Positions 30,132 through 43,263 are shown, counted from the first letter of the stretch. The stretch is 64,000 nucleotides of DNA from Adiantum capillus-veneris (GCA_014529385.2 CM043953.1:115356049-115420048); one strand, 5' to 3'. The notes: generated from the sequence alone by a model not told the origin. Program-made: numbers and translations.

Positions 30132-31715
30132 TGTAACATTTAATGGCCTAAAATCTTATTTGTAGCGGAAATTAGCATGAACATAGTGGGCATTTCATTA
30201 GAATAGATTCCTAATGAGAATTACAAGAGTGCTTGGGTGGAGAGAGCAACAAAAAGCATAACACCTAGTTAGATAGCATCGACAATACTTTCAAAAGAGA
30301 GAGCAATTAAACTATTGACAACAGTTGAGGACCGGATTTGCATGGAGCCGGTCCCCCCTCCAAAAGGCTTTGTATTATGGTTTCTCCCATCAAGAGAGAC
30401 ATTGTACAATACAATTCTTTGTGTTCCTTCAAGACTAGCTAGTGCAATGAAGATGGAAGCTTCATACACCAAGCAAAACACTTAATTAAACACAACTTGA
30501 ATTATCCCCGTTCTCAGACCCAAGACCTCACACACCTTCGAAGATGGTGAGAGCTAGCAGGGTATGAGAGTAGATTGAGAGGAAAAAGAAGTATCTTACG
30601 AGAAAGAAGTACATCTCCTCACATAATCACTCATATTAGCATAGCTTAGCTTAGTAATTAGCTTGGTAGAGAAGATGAGCATGCATTGAAGCTTGGCTCT
30701 TGGTTGGATTTGCATCCACATGCCAAGAGAGTGTTGATGTAGGCTTCTATCTCACAAGCTTGGAGTAGGTGATGAGCTCTCCATTAAAGCTTGGGAGGAG
30801 ATAGAGTGTTTTCCCTTCACACATGGTCAAGTGTGAGAGTGAATGCCCAGCAAAAATCAGCCCCCCCTCTCTCTTGGGCGAGCCCTAGCTGCTAAGTTAG
30901 GTTGGCTTTTTCCTCATTGGACCTCCCCAGGTCAAGCCAATAGGAATTAAGCAGCATAAGATATAGCCTTCTGACATGTGTCCCCCTTTCCCCTTTTGTG
31001 AGAGCTTTAGATAATTAAATAATTAAACTAAACTCTCATTGGACCCCTTTGCCTCCTGGCCAATAGGAATCAGGCAAGCCATGGGGCTTCTGAATGCTCA
31101 TTGGACCCCTTGGGAGACTGCCCAATAGTCTTCTAGGACACTTAATTCTTATTGGTTTCTTTTATTAAATGTTTTTAAATTAATTAAACTAGATTTACTC
31201 TAGCTTAATTCTCATTGGTCCACTTCAAGGGTCTTCCAATAGGAATTGGGCACACCTTGTGGGCATCTGGCCTAGGGAGCTGACATGTGTCCCTCATTCC
31301 CTTTGTGTAAAGGGAGCCTGTGTGTGTGTGTGTGGTTTTCTCTCTCATCCCCTAGCTTTGGGGCTCGCCCCCTCCCATGTAGGGATGCAGAAAGACTTTT
31401 TGGGCACACACACTAAGCATCCAAGTTTCCCTAAGGTTGACCTTTGGACACAACCTTTGAATTTTGGAACCTTAGCATTTTGGAAGTCTTAATGGGCTGA
31501 ACCTTAGGGTCTTTTTAGCCCGTTGTTTCACATGGCTCTTTTGCAGATGGCCCCCCCTTTGGATCCCTATTTTCCCTCCTTTGGATCCCTACTGTGGCCG
31601 GTCTGCTAACTTAACCAATATTCTAGCTTTTTCTCCCTTGGCACTTCCCCACATTAAATGATCAGTTTAATATGAGAAAATCATTTAGGAGAATTAGATA
31701 TTGATTATTATGACA
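30132..31715 (-). repeat. Chromovirus 3' LTR
   Basis: The plus strand begins TGTAACATTTAATGG and ends ATTGATTATTATGACA. It contains a TG microsatellite (31318-31335) and four inverted CATTGG...CCAAT pairs (30915-31241). A 70-codon and a 77-codon ORF inside are also present in the other LTR and have no known role. Confidence 0.95.
30915..31241. promoter_or_regulatory. Array of four inverted CCAAT pairs in the LTR
   Basis: CATTGG is followed about 16-20 bp later by CCAAT at 30915/30937, 31037/31060, 31099/31121 and 31213/31235. The intervening bases are partly complementary (e.g. ACCT..AGGT in the first). The same array is in the right LTR at 37445-37771. CCAAT is the NF-Y core, so a U3 enhancer role is inferred. 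Confidence 0.5.
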
Positions 31716-31728
31716 TTACCTCTCTCTT
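31716..31728 (-). other. Polypurine tract of the chromovirus
   Basis: Minus-strand AAGAGAGAGGTAA sits directly before the 3' LTR and would prime plus-strand DNA synthesis. Between here and the stop of the polyprotein (32075) no other gene is seen. Confidence 0.75.
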
Positions 31729-32074
31729 GAAATCATAGTCGTCCTCGACTATGGTGTAGAGAAGATAAAGCATATGCATGAGTCCTTTTCTTAGCGGGTA
31801 GAGGATCCCTATGTTACCCTACGACATCATTCCATAATGGATGACTAGTCCATTTGGCGCTTGAGAGCCTGAGGCTGCCGCAAGCATGTCTGCACATTAG
31901 TCCTATCAGTCTTCCATAGTAGAGTGACAAGCTCTACTTGGTGTTTGGGAGACGTCGTCTCCACAAACTTGATCTAAGCATGCATACTACTTTATTTTTG
32001 TGCACAAATAAAGAAAAAGAGAGTCTTATAAGACAAAAATTTTTGTTCATTTTTTTAACATTTTGTACATTTGC

Positions 32075-35000
32075 TTACTCTTGGGAAGCATTGTAAGCAT
32101 TGACAAGGTTTAGGTTATCCTTTAATTGTATGCCTTGCATCCATCTAGCATCTTCAAAAGGATAATTCTTAAACTTAATAAGATATCGTCGGATAGTCTT
32201 ACCGCCTCTTAATACCTTGTCTTCATGTCGGAGAATGGACTCGGGCTGCAGCACCTCCTCGTGGTCCTCGATCTCCGGTGGGTCTTCAATAGTTGGTTCT
32301 TGAGGTGGCTCTCCTTTGTAAGGCTTTAAGAGGCTCACATGAAAAGCATTGTGTATGAGCCAATGATTGGGCAACTTAAGTTGATAGGCCATCTCATTGA
32401 TTGGCCTAAGAATCTAGAAGGGACCATAGTACCTTTTTGCTAGTTTAGCATAGTACTTTTGGTGGCCCGTAGGATTCTTGCCCGTCGTGTGCCTTAAGCG
32501 AGCCTTGGGAAACTTTAACAAGACCCAATCGTTTTCTTTAAAGGCTTGGGCTCTTCTGTGCTTGTCAGCAGCAGCCTTTTGCCTTTGCTGTGAGATAGAG
32601 ATAGCATCCTTAATCTTTTGGAAAGATTCTTGTAGGTCTCGGCTATACTCATCTGCAGCGAAGATCTTCCCATGTACCTTAAGTAGCAAGGGACTTTTTG
32701 ATCTTCCCTCAATTACCTCGAAAGGTGCTTTTCCTGTAGAAGTATGTACAGTGTTATTGTAAGCATACTCTACTAAGGGTAAGTACTTCTCCCATTGGGA
32801 TCTTTGATCTACTTCCGTTACATAGGCTTTTAGTAGATCGAGAATAGTTAGGTTAGCTATTTCACTTTGGCCATCATTTTGTGGATGATAGGCCAAAGAG
32901 AAGTTTAGCCTTGTTCCTAAATTCTCAAAGAGACCCTTCCAGAAATTACTGGTCATTCTAGGATCTCTATCCGACACTATGGACATTGGCAAGCCATGGT
33001 ACTTGAAAATTTGTGAAATGAAGAGGGTTGCCATTTGATGGGCTTTGATAGTCTTTTTGACAGGTATAAAATGAGCTTGTTTACTGAACCTGTCTACTAT
33101 CGTCCATATTCGCGTATTCCCATGGATAGACTTAGGCAATCCAAAGATAAAATCCATGGATATGCTCTCCCACGGTGAATTAGGGATTGGCAAGGGTTGA
33201 AGCAATCCAAGTTGCTTCCCTCTATCAAATTTTGTCTTTTGACATACCACACATTTGGAAACATACTCATGTATGTTCACTTTCATGGTAGGCCAATAGA
33301 AATATGTTTCAATTCCCTTTAGGGTAGACTGAATCCCTCTATGCCCCGCATATGGGGGAGCATGAGATTCATACATTACTTTCTCACGTAGTGAGTTAGT
33401 AACGCATAGTCTATTGCCATAGAGAAGATAGCCATCTTGTAAAGTAAATGGTTCTTCTTTCTTCCCTAAGGTAAGGGCTGAAATCACATCTCTAAAATCG
33501 GGATCAATAGCATACTCATCTATCATTAAAGATAGATCATTGTGAGTTGCTATGGAAACCGCATTCACTCTCGGTCGTCTTGAGAGTGCATCGGCTACTT
33601 GATTATGCTTGCCAGCAATGTGAGCAATATGAAAATGAAATTGCAAAAGGAAATTTGCCCACCTCATTTGTTTGTCGGAGAGCTTGGTCTGCGTCATGAA
33701 GTACTTAAGACTTTGGTGATCCGTTCGCAGAATAAAAGGAGTCCCCAATAAATAGTGCTTCCATGAGTCTAAGGCATGTAGAACTGCAAGGAGTTCTTTT
33801 TCGTATATGCCTAGAGCTTGCTCAACAGGGTCGAGCCTTCGACTCTCATAGCCTATGGCGTGCCCTTCTTGGAGAAAAACAGCCCCAAGGCAATCACCAC
33901 AAGCATCACATTGGACCTCAAATGGTTTTGAGAGATCCGGTAGTGTAAGCACAGGTTGAGAGATAAGCTTTTCTTTAAGCTTTTCGAAAGCATTGTTCTC
34001 CTTAGCAGACCACGTATACCTAACATTTTTCTTTGTTAGGTCATGTAATGGTCCCGCAATTTGTGAGAACTTTTCTATGAAGCGTCTATAGTATGCACAC
34101 ATACCTATAAAGCTTCTTAGTTCATGAAGATTCCTTGGTTTAGGCCATCCTTTTATTACCTCTAACTTGGATGGATCCATTTGGATTCCATCTTGAGAGA
34201 TAATGTGACCTAAATATTGAATCTCTTGCAAGAAAAATTCACTTTTCTTTCGATTAACATAAAGTTTATTCTCTCTTAAAACTTGAAATATTACCTGGAG
34301 GTGTTGCTTATGTTCCTCTAATGAATTAGAGTAGATGATAATATCATCAAAGAACACTCTAGTGAAGGTTCGATGAGGTCTGAACAGCTTCTCCATCAAG
34401 CGGTTAAATGTGGCTGGTGCATTAGTCAAGCCAAAAGGCATGACAATGAAGCCTTGGACATGAAGCCTCAATTTCCCGATTAAGGGAGTGACTGAAGCTT
34501 CTTGCCCCTTGAAGGCACTGTCTGCGGGTAGGATATCTCCCATCTCGTAGGATTGTATGCCTAGCTTGGTGGCTAACTCCATAGATATGAAATTGTGAGT
34601 AGAACCAGGGTCAAAGAGAATAAAAGCATCATGTTCTCTTACCTTTCCCCAAGCATGGCATAGAGGAGATCCTTTGTGGTGAGTTTGGTGAATCTCCTCC
34701 TCTTGGATTTCAACCAAAGAAGCTCTAGGAGGATCTTGGCGGTTGTTCTTTTGGGGACAAGCGCGGTACGCATGCCCTTGTTCGCCGCACTTGAAACACC
34801 GGTTATCTTTACGATAACGCTCAAGCTCTTCAGGAGAGAGTTTATTCTTTCCTTTGTAAACTCCCTTCTCTTTAGCTTTGTTGGAATTGCCCTTAGGAGA
34901 CTTTTGGACATTGTCCTTCCCCTTAGGCTCATTGGTACCTTTGTTTTCCGGGGGCTTATTATTTCTTTTACCCCCCGTTTGGAAATTGATTCGCGAGGCC

Positions 35001-36244
35001 ACCATAGTATGGTGTATTACCGCCGATATGGTACGTGGCCTTTGGGAGTTGACATACTCCGCCATTTCTTCGGTTAAGCCCGCACAAAATTGTTGCTTTT
35101 GCTCTCCAAAATCCAACTTTTTGAAGACAGTGGCTTTGAGTTGTAGGTCCCAAAACTTGTCTACATATTTGTGGATGGATTCATTGGGCGAGAGCTTTAA
35201 GCTTCGCCATTCGGTGAGTACTTCGTCTTTGGCATCGGTGGCCAAAAACTGCTTCATAATGGAAGCTCTTAAAGCCTTCCATGTTCGTGGAGCTTCACCG
35301 TTGGCTCGTAGGCTAGACCACCATTGTCTGGCGGACTTTTGAAAGTGCATAGCTACATGGCGTAGCTTAGAGGACTCCGTGAAGCCCTCATCTCCAAACG
35401 CTGCATCGAATTGCTGGATAAAGGCCAAAACTTTGTCTGTAGCGCCGAAGGTGCCATCATAGGTAAGGAAAGAGATGCTCTTCCCTCCCTCTTTGAATTT
35501 CTTCAGCTTGGACGACCTCTTCCATGCGGCATAGGATTTCCTATGGCCTCTTCGTTTTGATGGTTCAAAAGTTGCACCATCACTTTCTTCAGAAGATGAA
35601 GAATTTGAAGAAGGTGGAGAAGAGGGTGACCTCTTTCTCGCCTTTTTCTTGTCTTGATCTTTGTCGTCTTCACCATAGCTTTCATAAGAGGAAGAGGATA
35701 AAGAAGATGGAGAAGAGGGTGTCCTCTTTCTCGCCTTTTTCTTCTCTTGCTTTTTATCATCCCTCTTTGAATTATGGCGTGGAGAAGAGTGTGATGGTCT
35801 TCTCCGCTTTGGTGGTGATGGAGAGCGTTTAGCCCGCCGTCTTCGTGGAGCCATCTCCGCCGAGGTGGCGGGAGACTCGCTTCTTTCTCGTTCCTTCGGT
35901 GGAGGCTCTTGAGTTCTCCTTTGGGAAGGAGATGCATCATCAAGAAGTAAGTTCTTGAGCCCTTCATATGGATTCTCTTCTTCTTCCCGAATCGGAGAGA
36001 GACCTCTTTTGGTAGTCTCACAAGGAGGCTTCCTAGGTGTTCTCTCGTCATGGTGATGAGCTTGGAGAATCCCGTGAGCACGGAGCTGCCGTTGCACTTC
36101 ACTTTGGAGAGATGGATTGCCCATGGCTTGTTGAAGCCTAGAAACAAGATAATTAACAAGCATTGAAGCATCATTAGTAGCTTGCTCATGAGCAAAATCA
36201 AAGTTATCAACATTAATTTCACTCTCTTTAATATTGTCAGCCAT
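32075..36244 (-). pseudogene. Chromovirus gag-pol with in-frame RT deletion and one stop
   Basis: The frame opens at 36244 (MADNIKESEIN) and runs 1276 codons to a TAG at 32414-32416, then continues in frame to 32075. Order: SR/KR-rich head (residues 80-230), gag (WW at about 310), CCHC knuckle CFKCGEQGHAYRAC (about 481), protease ILFDPGSTHNFIS (about 541), RT from FIVMPFGLTNAPATF (about 599) with VFFDDIIIY, RNase H (about 780-880, ending ADALSRRP), integrase zinc finger and catalytic motifs (SMDFIFG, SIVSDRDPR, NDGQSE), then a chromodomain-like tail (YLIKFKNYPFEDARWM). HVQG is joined directly to FIVMPFG. The usual stretch with the fingers and the first catalytic Asp is missing, in frame, so the RT should be inactive. 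The TAG replaces a position that is usually Gln. Confidence 0.9.
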
Positions 36245-36648
36245 TCTAACAATTTTTAGGTGTAAACTTTTTAGGTGTACTTTGGCACTTCAAGCCCTAG
36301 TTGCTACTCCTCTTTACCCCTTTAGAAAAAGCACTCAAGCTACTGTACCCGCGGCTCGAATACCATTAATTGCAAGGAATAGAAGAGAGGGTCTTTCGAC
36401 ACCAAAACAGCACCGGCTCCTGTCAAGCTTCTAATAGCTCAATAGTGGTTAAGCCGTAGGCAAGCCCCGTAGGACTCCACTATTAAGACCATAGCTCTCG
36501 ACGGTGATGCCCCGTTAACTGCACAAAGGCAGGTGCACTGCAAGGCTGAAAAATCCCTATTCTACTTACTCACAGGCAATTAATAATACCAACCATTTGT
36601 AGCTAGCTTGAGGACCTCCCTTCTTGAGCAAGAAAAGAGAAACCTTGA
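36245..36648 (-). other. Chromovirus 5' leader
   Basis: The roughly 400-bp untranslated leader between PBS and gag start. It presumably carries the packaging signal. No conserved ORF. Confidence 0.6.
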
Positions 36649-36660
36649 GCTCTGATACCA
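36649..36660 (-). other. Chromovirus primer-binding site
   Basis: Minus-strand TGGTATCAGAGC, one nucleotide after the 5' LTR, complementary to initiator tRNA-Met. Confidence 0.95.
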
Positions 36661-36661
36661 A

Positions 36662-38245
36662 TGTAACATTTAATGGCCTAAAATCTTATTTGTAGCGGAA
36701 ATTAGCATGAACATAGTGGGCATTTCATTAGAATAGATTCCTAATGAGAATTACAAGAGTGCTTGGGTGGAGAGAGCAACAAAAAGCATAACACCTAGTT
36801 AGATAGCATCGACAATACTTTCAAAAGAGAGAGCAATTAAACTATTGACAACAGTTGAGGACCGGATTTGCATGGAGCCGGTCCCCCCTCCAAAAGGCTT
36901 TGTATTATGGTTTCTCCCATCAAGAGAGACATTGTACAATACAATTCTTTGTGTTCCTTCAAGACTAGCTAGTGCAATGAAGATGGAAGCTTCATACACC
37001 AAGCAAAACACTTAATTAAACACAACTTGAATTATCCCCGTTCTCAGACCCAAGACCTCACACACCTTCGAAGATGGTGAGAGCTAGCAGGGTATGAGAG
37101 TAGATTGAGAGGAAAAAGAAGTATCTTACGAGAAAGAAGTACATCTCCTCACATAATCACTCATATTAGCATAGCTTAGCTTAGTAATTAGCTTGGTAGA
37201 GAAGATGAGCATGCATTGAAGCTTGGCTCTTGGTTGGATTTGCATCCACATGCCAAGAGAGTGTTGATGTAGGCTTCTATCTCACAAGCTTGGAGTAGGT
37301 GATGAGCTCTCCATTAAAGCTTGGGAGGAGATAGAGTGTTTTCCCTTCACACATGGTCAAGTGTGAGAGTGAATGCCCAGCAAAAATCAGCCCCCCCTCT
37401 CTCTTGGGCGAGCCCTAGCTGCTAAGTTAGGTTGGCTTTTTCCTCATTGGACCTCCCCAGGTCAAGCCAATAGGAATTAAGCAGCATAAGATATAGCCTT
37501 CTGACATGTGTCCCCCTTTCCCCTTTTGTGAGAGCTTTAGATAATTAAATAATTAAACTAAACTCTCATTGGACCCCTTTGCCTCCTGGCCAATAGGAAT
37601 CAGGCAAGCCATGGGGCTTCTGAATGCTCATTGGACCCCTTGGGAGACTGCCCAATAGTCTTCTAGGACACTTAATTCTTATTGGTTTCTTTTATTAAAT
37701 GTTTTTAAATTAATTAAACTAGATTTACTCTAGCTTAATTCTCATTGGTCCACTTCAAGGGTCTTCCAATAGGAATTGGGCACACCTTGTGGGCATCTGG
37801 CCTAGGGAGCTGACATGTGTCCCTCATTCCCTTTGTGTAAAGGGAGCCTGTGTGTGTGTGTGTGGTTTTCTCTCTCATCCCCTAGCTTTGGGGCTCGCCC
37901 CCTCCCATGTAGGGATGCAGAAAGACTTTTTGGGCACACACACTAAGCATCCAATTTTCCCTAAGGTTGACCTTTGGACACAACCTTTGAATTTTGGAAC
38001 CTTAGCATTTTGGAAGTCTTAATGGGCTGAACCTTAGGGTCTTTTTAGCCCGTTGTTTCACATGGCTCTTTTGCAGATGGCCCCCCCTTTGGATCCCTAT
38101 TTTCCCTCCTTTGGATCCCTACTGTGGCCGGTCTGCTAACTTAACCAATATTCTAGCTTTTTCTCCCTTGGCACTTCCCCACATTAAATGATCAGTTTAA
38201 TATGAGAAAATCATTTAGGAGAATTAGATATTGATTATTATGACA
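36662..38245 (-). repeat. Chromovirus 5' LTR
   Basis: It has the same length and sequence as the 3' LTR apart from one substitution that I saw. It is the transcription-start LTR in minus orientation. The CCAAT-pair array is at 37445-37771. Confidence 0.95.
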
Positions 38246-38250
38246 AGCAC

Positions 38251-39830
38251 TAAGAATTTTTGGAACACAGAAAGAACTTGATTCTTATGTTTCAAAGGAT
38301 ATGCCCACACATTTCTAGTAGAGTCATCTATGAATATCACAAAGTAAGTAGCCCCCCGTAGAGATCAGGTTGACATAGGACCACAAACACAAAAGTCATC
38401 AAACGACAAGACATGCAAGTAGCTAAAACAAGCCAGCTTCTCATTCCTATTTGGCTAATATGACCTAGCCGGCAATGCCACAACTCAATAGATGGAAGCT
38501 CGGCTCTAAAAATGTAATCAGGACCAACATTTGACACATGCATGGAATACAGGGTACCATGCTTTTGACCTCTTAGTACAACAAGATTACCTTTGCGTAC
38601 CATCCACGAACCATTGCCAAATGTGGTGTTGTAGCCCAAATCATCAAGCAAGCCAACAGATATCAAGCTCTTAGTCAACTTGGGCTCATGTTTGACATTA
38701 CATAAAGTAAATTGCATGCCATTCTTCAGATTTAATTTCACATTTTGACCCCCTCAATGTCTAGTTCATAAGCGTCACCTAGTCTCATCTTACCATGAGA
38801 GAGAGAGTAAGAAGAGAACCATTCTCTATGTGATGTCACATGGAAACTCGCAGTAGAATCCAACAATCCAATTCTGTGCATACTATGCATCCTGTGTTTC
38901 AAGAGCCTTGATAGGTAAATTTGTTGTGAAGAGTCTCTACAGTAGGAGCATTTGGAGACTTAGTCACATTGATCTCCTCTAACTTTGCTTTGCCCTTGTT
39001 TGAATCATCAGAATTTTGAGACTTAGAAATCTCACAAGATTGCTTATTCTTCTTGCTTTGCTACCATTTCTTACAATCCTCCTTCACATGCCCTTTTTTA
39101 TGGCAGCGATAGCACTCAAAATTGCGCATAGAGCCCTGAGACTTACTACGTGAACCCCCACGGGCCTTGCTTTTGGCACGACTTTGAGTGTGACCCCTCT
39201 GTCTATCACTAGCAACATATGCATCACCATCCTTCTTGCCTTCAAAAGATTTTATGCAAATCTCCTCGATAAACAAACTCCCAAGGATGTCATTGTACAC
39301 TAGACCAATACCAGGGGCTGAGTTGCTCGTCTTAGAACAGTGCATATCTCAAGTCAGGATAAACTGCATAGCAGAAAGATACATTTAATTTCCTCATCAA
39401 AGAAAAAACCCAAAGTGGTCAATTGAGTGAAAATGATATTGAACTCATTCATGTGAGTAGAAATGGTGCCCTCTTCCTTCATACAAAGGTCAAAAAACTT
39501 CTTCATCAAGAAGACCTTATCAGTGGCACTTTTGTTCTTATAATTGGAACATAACTTATCCCATACATCTCTAGCGGTCCTTTCTCCAACTATAGTAAAG
39601 TACACAGATTCAACCAAATACAAACGAATGGTAGATTTGGCCTTAGCATCAAGCTTTTGCCACTCAATATTTGTATACTCACTCTCTGGGCGCTCCATAA
39701 TAGGATCCAGCTGACCTTTTTTGTATGGGGACATCTTGAATTTGCTCTTTCTTGATAGCAAATTTTGTCCCATCAAATTTCCGAATGTTATAATGATCCT
39801 TCTCACCACTGGATGACATAGCTACAAGCC
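38251..39830 (-). pseudogene. Ty1/copia gag and pre-integrase (5' half)
   Basis: Minus order from 39830: gag (IEWQKLDAKAKSTIRLYLVE, FTIVGERTARDVWDKLCSNY, LMKKFFDLCMKEEGTISTHM), then Arg/Ser-rich sequence and a zinc knuckle CYRCHKKGHVKEDC (about 39070-39110). Next come pre-integrase sequence (KLTKSLISVGLLDDLGYNTT) and the HHCC start LWHCRLGHISQIGM. Frameshifts and stops separate the parts. It is the same element as 28515-30126, split by the chromovirus, as shown by the AGCAC TSD. Confidence 0.8.
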
Positions 39831-41265
39831 AAAGACAATATAGTGATAAAAATTGGCAATTCTAGGAAAAATTTGGCAAAGTTTCTCCAGACAAATGAAC
39901 AAAACCTCAATCCAACATTGTTACAAGAGACTAATAACGCATAAAATAGACTCCCAGGAAAATTCAGTAGAGTCTCCTCTTCACGAGGAACAAAATCTCA
40001 GCCAAAAGATGTCAAAATGATGCTCTCAGAGCCTAAGACAGATGAATAGAAATAAAAAATTGTGCATAAACTAGTCACAGACTGACCACTAATTGCCAAC
40101 GCGATGCCAATAAGCACCTATCCCACTCTATACATGACCTATGGTGAGGATACAAAATGGGTACTCCAACGACCTGTATCATCGAAAGGATCTTGTCATC
40201 TAAGAATCCCCTCGCTCAATAAAATTTCACCATGACCCTCATAGTGGGCTATGCAATCTCAAAGACTAGCCTAGTTTTAGAAAGGGCCTCCGAATTGAGT
40301 CTCAAAAATGGTCGGGACTGCCAAAAACAAGCTAAATTGGCTCCACAAAAGATACATATGACAATTTTCGCAACTCAACATACATCCACTATCAACAATA
40401 TTCCAAGATGTAGTATACGCGCTCAAACATGAGCCAACAGATGTGCAAGCAATAAACAAATCCTTACGAGACCCTACAGGAAGTAAAATCACTCTCAAAA
40501 GAGCTCAAGTACTATCAAAAGTGCCAAAAGATGCATGTACGTATAAAGTAATCCCATTGGAATCAATACATGTACGTATAAAGTACTCCCATTGGAATCA
40601 ATGCTGATGCAAAGCTCTGCAACCTACAAATCCGTGCACCACACTTTTCAACATCTGCTTAATTGCATAAGTCAATGCACATAACCTGTGATGAATCCAC
40701 TCTCGAATCTTGAGAGTCCACAAGAATACATACATTCACAATGTGTTCTCAACGTATGCGCATAAATTTGTTGAAAATATCAACCCACACTCTCTTCACT
40801 GAGAGAAGGAAAACAATGCACAAATCAAGAGAATGATAAAGCTCAATCCAAGATTTCCAAATGTAGCAAGTCACCACAATAGGCATACATAATCTTCAAC
40901 TTTTCAAACACCCTACAGCCGGTCAACCCATATCTCTCAAAACGGTTCAAAAGTTGCAAAAACTTCCTTCTGCAAAGTTGTAGATCTCAAATAAAGGATC
41001 AAGAATTGCAAGAATGGACATGAAATGGGATGTTTTTACAATTCAAAATAGACCTATAAAAATTTGCAACTGTGTACCCTAGACATGTAGGCAGTTTGCC
41101 AAATGTACAACAAAATCAGTGCTAAATTTATAAAAACTTTTAACTGGAAAGTTGTAGACCAGGACGTTTCCAGATAGGATTGCAAGAATCAAGCTGAAAA
41201 AAATGACCTGTTACTTAGTTAAAATTTTTCAACAAAACAGTGCTGAAGATTTCATAGCTTCCCCG
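39831..41265 (-). other. Copia 5' leader region, no gene
   Basis: Long low-coding DNA upstream (minus sense) of the copia gag. From 40244 it forms part of a tandem duplication. No LTR or PBS of this copia was found before the plus-strand LTR at 41266. Confidence 0.5.
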
Positions 41266-41633
41266 TGTTGAGATATCAAGCTCCATGCCTACCTTACGGT
41301 CAACACATCTCACCTACTACTGGTGTGTATGAGCATCTATGAGGATCTTCACCAATGATACGATAGTTGGACTTCACCGACACGGTCTACCTATCGAGAG
41401 TGATGGCACACTTTATGCCACTCACTTACTAGCGGCTACTGACTATGACCATTTGTATATAGTCACTTTTATGGTTCATTCACTTATGCTTTTGTAGCCC
41501 TCATTTTATTTATTAGTCAATAAGAAGAAGTAGAAGCTTGACAGCCTCCATCTCTGTGTACAGTCTTCTGTGTGTGTGTGTGTGTGTGCGTGGTTGCAAG
41601 TGCTTGGTCTCTCTCCTCTCTTGTTTCTCTTCA
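41266..41633 (+). repeat. Plus-strand copia LTR, copy 1
   Basis: TGTTGAGATATCAAGC at the start and TCTCTTCA at the end, with a TG microsatellite (about 41571-41588). A PBS (TGGTATCAGAGC, 41634-41645) follows directly. Its own internal region is lacking because the duplication returns to copia-leader sequence at 41798. Confidence 0.8.
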
Positions 41634-42899
41634 TGGTATCAGAGCTTGGTTGTCTCTGAGAGAGTTGAGGCAAGCACAGGAAGCGGTACAAGGGCAAGAG
41701 GCAGCCATCTTCTTCCCCACGTGTTAGTACTACACCCCCTCAGGAATTCTCAGGTTAGAATTCATACAAACTCTTATTGAGGAGCTTTCTATCCAGAGTG
41801 GGCTATGCAATCTCAAAGACTAGCCTAGTTTTAGAAAGGGCCTCCGAATTGAGTCTCAAAAATGCTATTCTTAGTGGGCTATGCAATCTCAAAGACTAGC
41901 CTAGTTTTAGAAAGGGCCTCCGAATTGAGTCTCAGAAATGGTCGGGACTGCCAAAAACAAGCTAAATTGGCTCCACAAAAGGTACATATGACAATTTTCG
42001 CAACTCAACATACATCCACTATCAACAATATTGCAAGATGCAGTATACGCGCTCAAACATGCGCCAACAGATGTGCAAGCAATAAACAAATCCTTATGAG
42101 ACCCTACAGGAAGTAAAATCACTCTCAAAAGAGCTCAAGCACTATCAAAAGTGCCAAAAGATGCATGTACGTATAAAGTACTCCCATTGGAATCAATACA
42201 TGTACGTATAAAGTACTCCCATTGGAATCAATGCTGATGCAAAGCTCTGCAACCTACAAATCCGTGCACCACACTTTTCAACATCTTCTTAATTGCATAA
42301 GTCAATATTGGCACATAACCTGTGATGAATCCACTCTCGAATCCTGAGAGTCCACAAGAATGCATACATTCACAATGTGTTCTCAACGTATGCGCATAAA
42401 TTTGTTGAAAATATCAACCCACACTCTCTTCACTGAGAGAAGGAAAACAATGCACAAATCAAGAGAATGATAAAGCTCAATCCAAGATTTCCAAATGTAG
42501 CAAGTCACCACAATAGGCATACATAATCTTCAACTTTTCAAACACCCTACAGCCGGTCAACCCATATCTCTCAAAACGGTTCAAAAGTTGCAAAAACTTC
42601 CTTTTGCAAAGTTGTAGATCTCAAATAAAGGATCAAGAATTGCAAGAATGGACATGAAATGGGATTTTTTTACAATTCAAAATAGACCTATAAAAATTTG
42701 CAACTGTGTACCCTAGACATGTAGGCAGTTTGCCAAATGTACAACAAAATCAGTGCTAAATTTATAAAAACTTTTAACCGGAAAGTTGTAGACTAGGACG
42801 TTTCCAAATAGGATTGCAAGAATCAAGCTGAAAAAAATGACCTGCTACTCAGTTAAAATTTTTCAACAAAACAGTGCTGAAGATTTCACAGCTTCCCCC

Positions 42900-43263
42900 T
42901 GTTGAGATATCAAGCTCCATGCCTACCTTACGGTCAACACATCTCACCTACTACTGGTGTGTATGAGCATCTATGAGGATCTTCACCAATGATACGATAG
43001 TTGGACTTCACCGACACGGTCTACCTATCGAGAGTGATGGCACACTTTATGCCACTCACTTACTAGCGGCTACTGACTATGACCATTTGTATATAGTCAC
43101 TTTTATGGTTCATTCACTTATGCTTTTGTAGCCCTCATTTTATTTATTAGTCAATAAGAAGAAGTAGAAGCTTGACAGCCTCCATCTCTGTGTACAGTCT
43201 TCTCTCTGTGTGTGTGTGCGTGGTTGCAAGTTCTTGGTCTCTCTCCTCTCTTGTTTCTCTTCA
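42900..43263 (+). repeat. Plus-strand copia 5' LTR, copy 2
   Basis: Same LTR as at 41266, 364 bp, with a shorter TG tract. The PBS at 43264-43275 follows, then leader and the gag at 43732, so this LTR drives the copia below. Confidence 0.85.

Larger units (their letters stand above)
30132..38245 (-). mobile_element. Young Ty3 chromovirus, 8114 bp, inserted in copia
   Basis: Two LTRs of exactly 1584 bp (30132-31715 and 36662-38245), TG..CA ends, a 5-bp TSD, a PBS at 36649-36660 and a polypurine tract at 31716-31728 define a complete element read on the minus strand. On reading, the LTRs differ at only one position (AAGTTTCCC at about 31430 against AATTTTCCC at about 37960), so insertion was very recent. 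The internal ORF carries gag, protease, a truncated RT, RNase H, integrase and a chromodomain, with a single stop near its end. Confidence 0.95.

Noticed and set aside
31259-31492. 77-codon ORF in the chromovirus LTR as an accessory gene
   Set aside because: Contains a TG microsatellite (VCVCV), occurs in both LTRs only because they are duplicates, and has no motif.
35503-36252. Second long minus-strand ORF over the chromovirus gag
   Set aside because: Overlaps gag in another frame and consists of His/Arg/Leu-rich sequence caused by the SR-repeat coding region.
41266-43263. The two LTRs at 41266 and 42900 as the two ends of one element
   Set aside because: The sequence between is not an internal retrotransposon region but a repeat of the flanking DNA, so it is a tandem duplication.
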